Source: Persicaria tinctoria
Taxonomy: Eukaryota > Streptophyta > Magnoliopsida > Caryophyllales > Polygonaceae
Direction: 5' to 3'
Assembly: GCA_037127255.1 (NCBI GenBank)
Contig: JBANSL010000017.1
Coordinates: 67,067,857-67,131,856, forward strand
Length of the DNA stretch: 64,000 nucleotides
Shown here: positions 62,941-64,000 of the stretch, one piece after another
How positions within the stretch are numbered: position 1 is the stretch's first letter
Layout: each line of letters begins with the position of its first letter
The notes under the pieces: generated by a model
Databases searched by the model: none
What the model saw: the letters and a program-made list of their open reading frames with translations, nothing else
What the model was told of the DNA's origin: nothing
Translations under genes and position numbers: made by a program

Positions 62941-64000
<1,060 letters not shown>

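Overview
The window is nuclear DNA of a flowering plant, most likely a eudicot. It is AT-rich, genes have plant-type GT-AG introns, there is a MIR319 foldback, and the mobile DNA is a plant mixture: Ty1/copia, L1-like LINEs, tRNA-derived SINEs, Stowaway, Tourist/Harbinger and hAT MITEs, and Helitrons. I cannot name the species. From memory, three of the host genes (a P-class PPR gene, a GT14 glycosyltransferase and ribose-5-phosphate isomerase) have closest Arabidopsis counterparts lying near each other (At1g71060, At1g71070, At1g71100), so this looks like a conserved block inflated by transposons.

Layout. 1-5.2 kb is transposon-dense: a nested minus-strand Helitron pair (about 1.6-2.4 kb), a LINE-type 3' end, a Tourist-like element carrying a piece of S-adenosylmethionine synthetase, and a second repeat-bounded segment carrying a piece of a 3-ketodihydrosphingosine reductase gene. 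5.38-10.29 kb is a five-exon plastid-targeted FAD/NAD(P) oxidoreductase gene whose 3.5-kb first intron is itself tandemly duplicated and carries a SINE and a hAT MITE. 11.4-13.9 kb holds another hAT MITE, a complete TRIM retrotransposon with a 5-bp target duplication, and LINE-type tails. 13.94-15.55 kb is an intron-less PPR gene, facing a four-exon GT14 gene (16.12-19.18 kb, minus strand, one GC-AG intron).

19.7-27.6 kb is AT-rich, with (TA)n arrays and MITEs. Its one convincing gene is a MIR319 precursor on the minus strand (about 21.81-22.02 kb). 27.6-33.27 kb is a decayed Ty1/copia element with gag-pol and a 3' LTR but no visible 5' LTR. 33.6-45.4 kb contains SINEs, short LINE tails, a hAT MITE inserted in the terminal inverted repeat of another element, a 2.26-kb hAT-like element and a LINE RNase H fragment. 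45.47-51.28 kb is a three-level nest: a Stowaway MITE split by a Helitron, itself split near its 5' end by a second Helitron. The outer Helitron carries a UPF1 helicase fragment and an RPA-like ORF.

53.7-54.5 kb is the intact, intron-less ribose-5-phosphate isomerase gene. 55.5-64 kb is again mobile DNA: a foldback MITE, a hAT fragment, and a decayed L1-like LINE interrupted by a Harbinger derivative and bracketed by about 400-bp direct repeats, then (TA)n-associated MITEs.

The host genes do not form one pathway: plastid redox, organellar RNA processing, Golgi arabinogalactan glucuronidation, pentose phosphate metabolism, and miR319 control of TCP factors. The most unusual content is the mobile DNA: three captured host-gene fragments, repeated Helitron-into-Helitron insertion close to the 5' end, and a hAT MITE family with a tRNA-like promoter block. 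Nothing was run computationally; assignments rest on reading the sequence and on recalled family knowledge.
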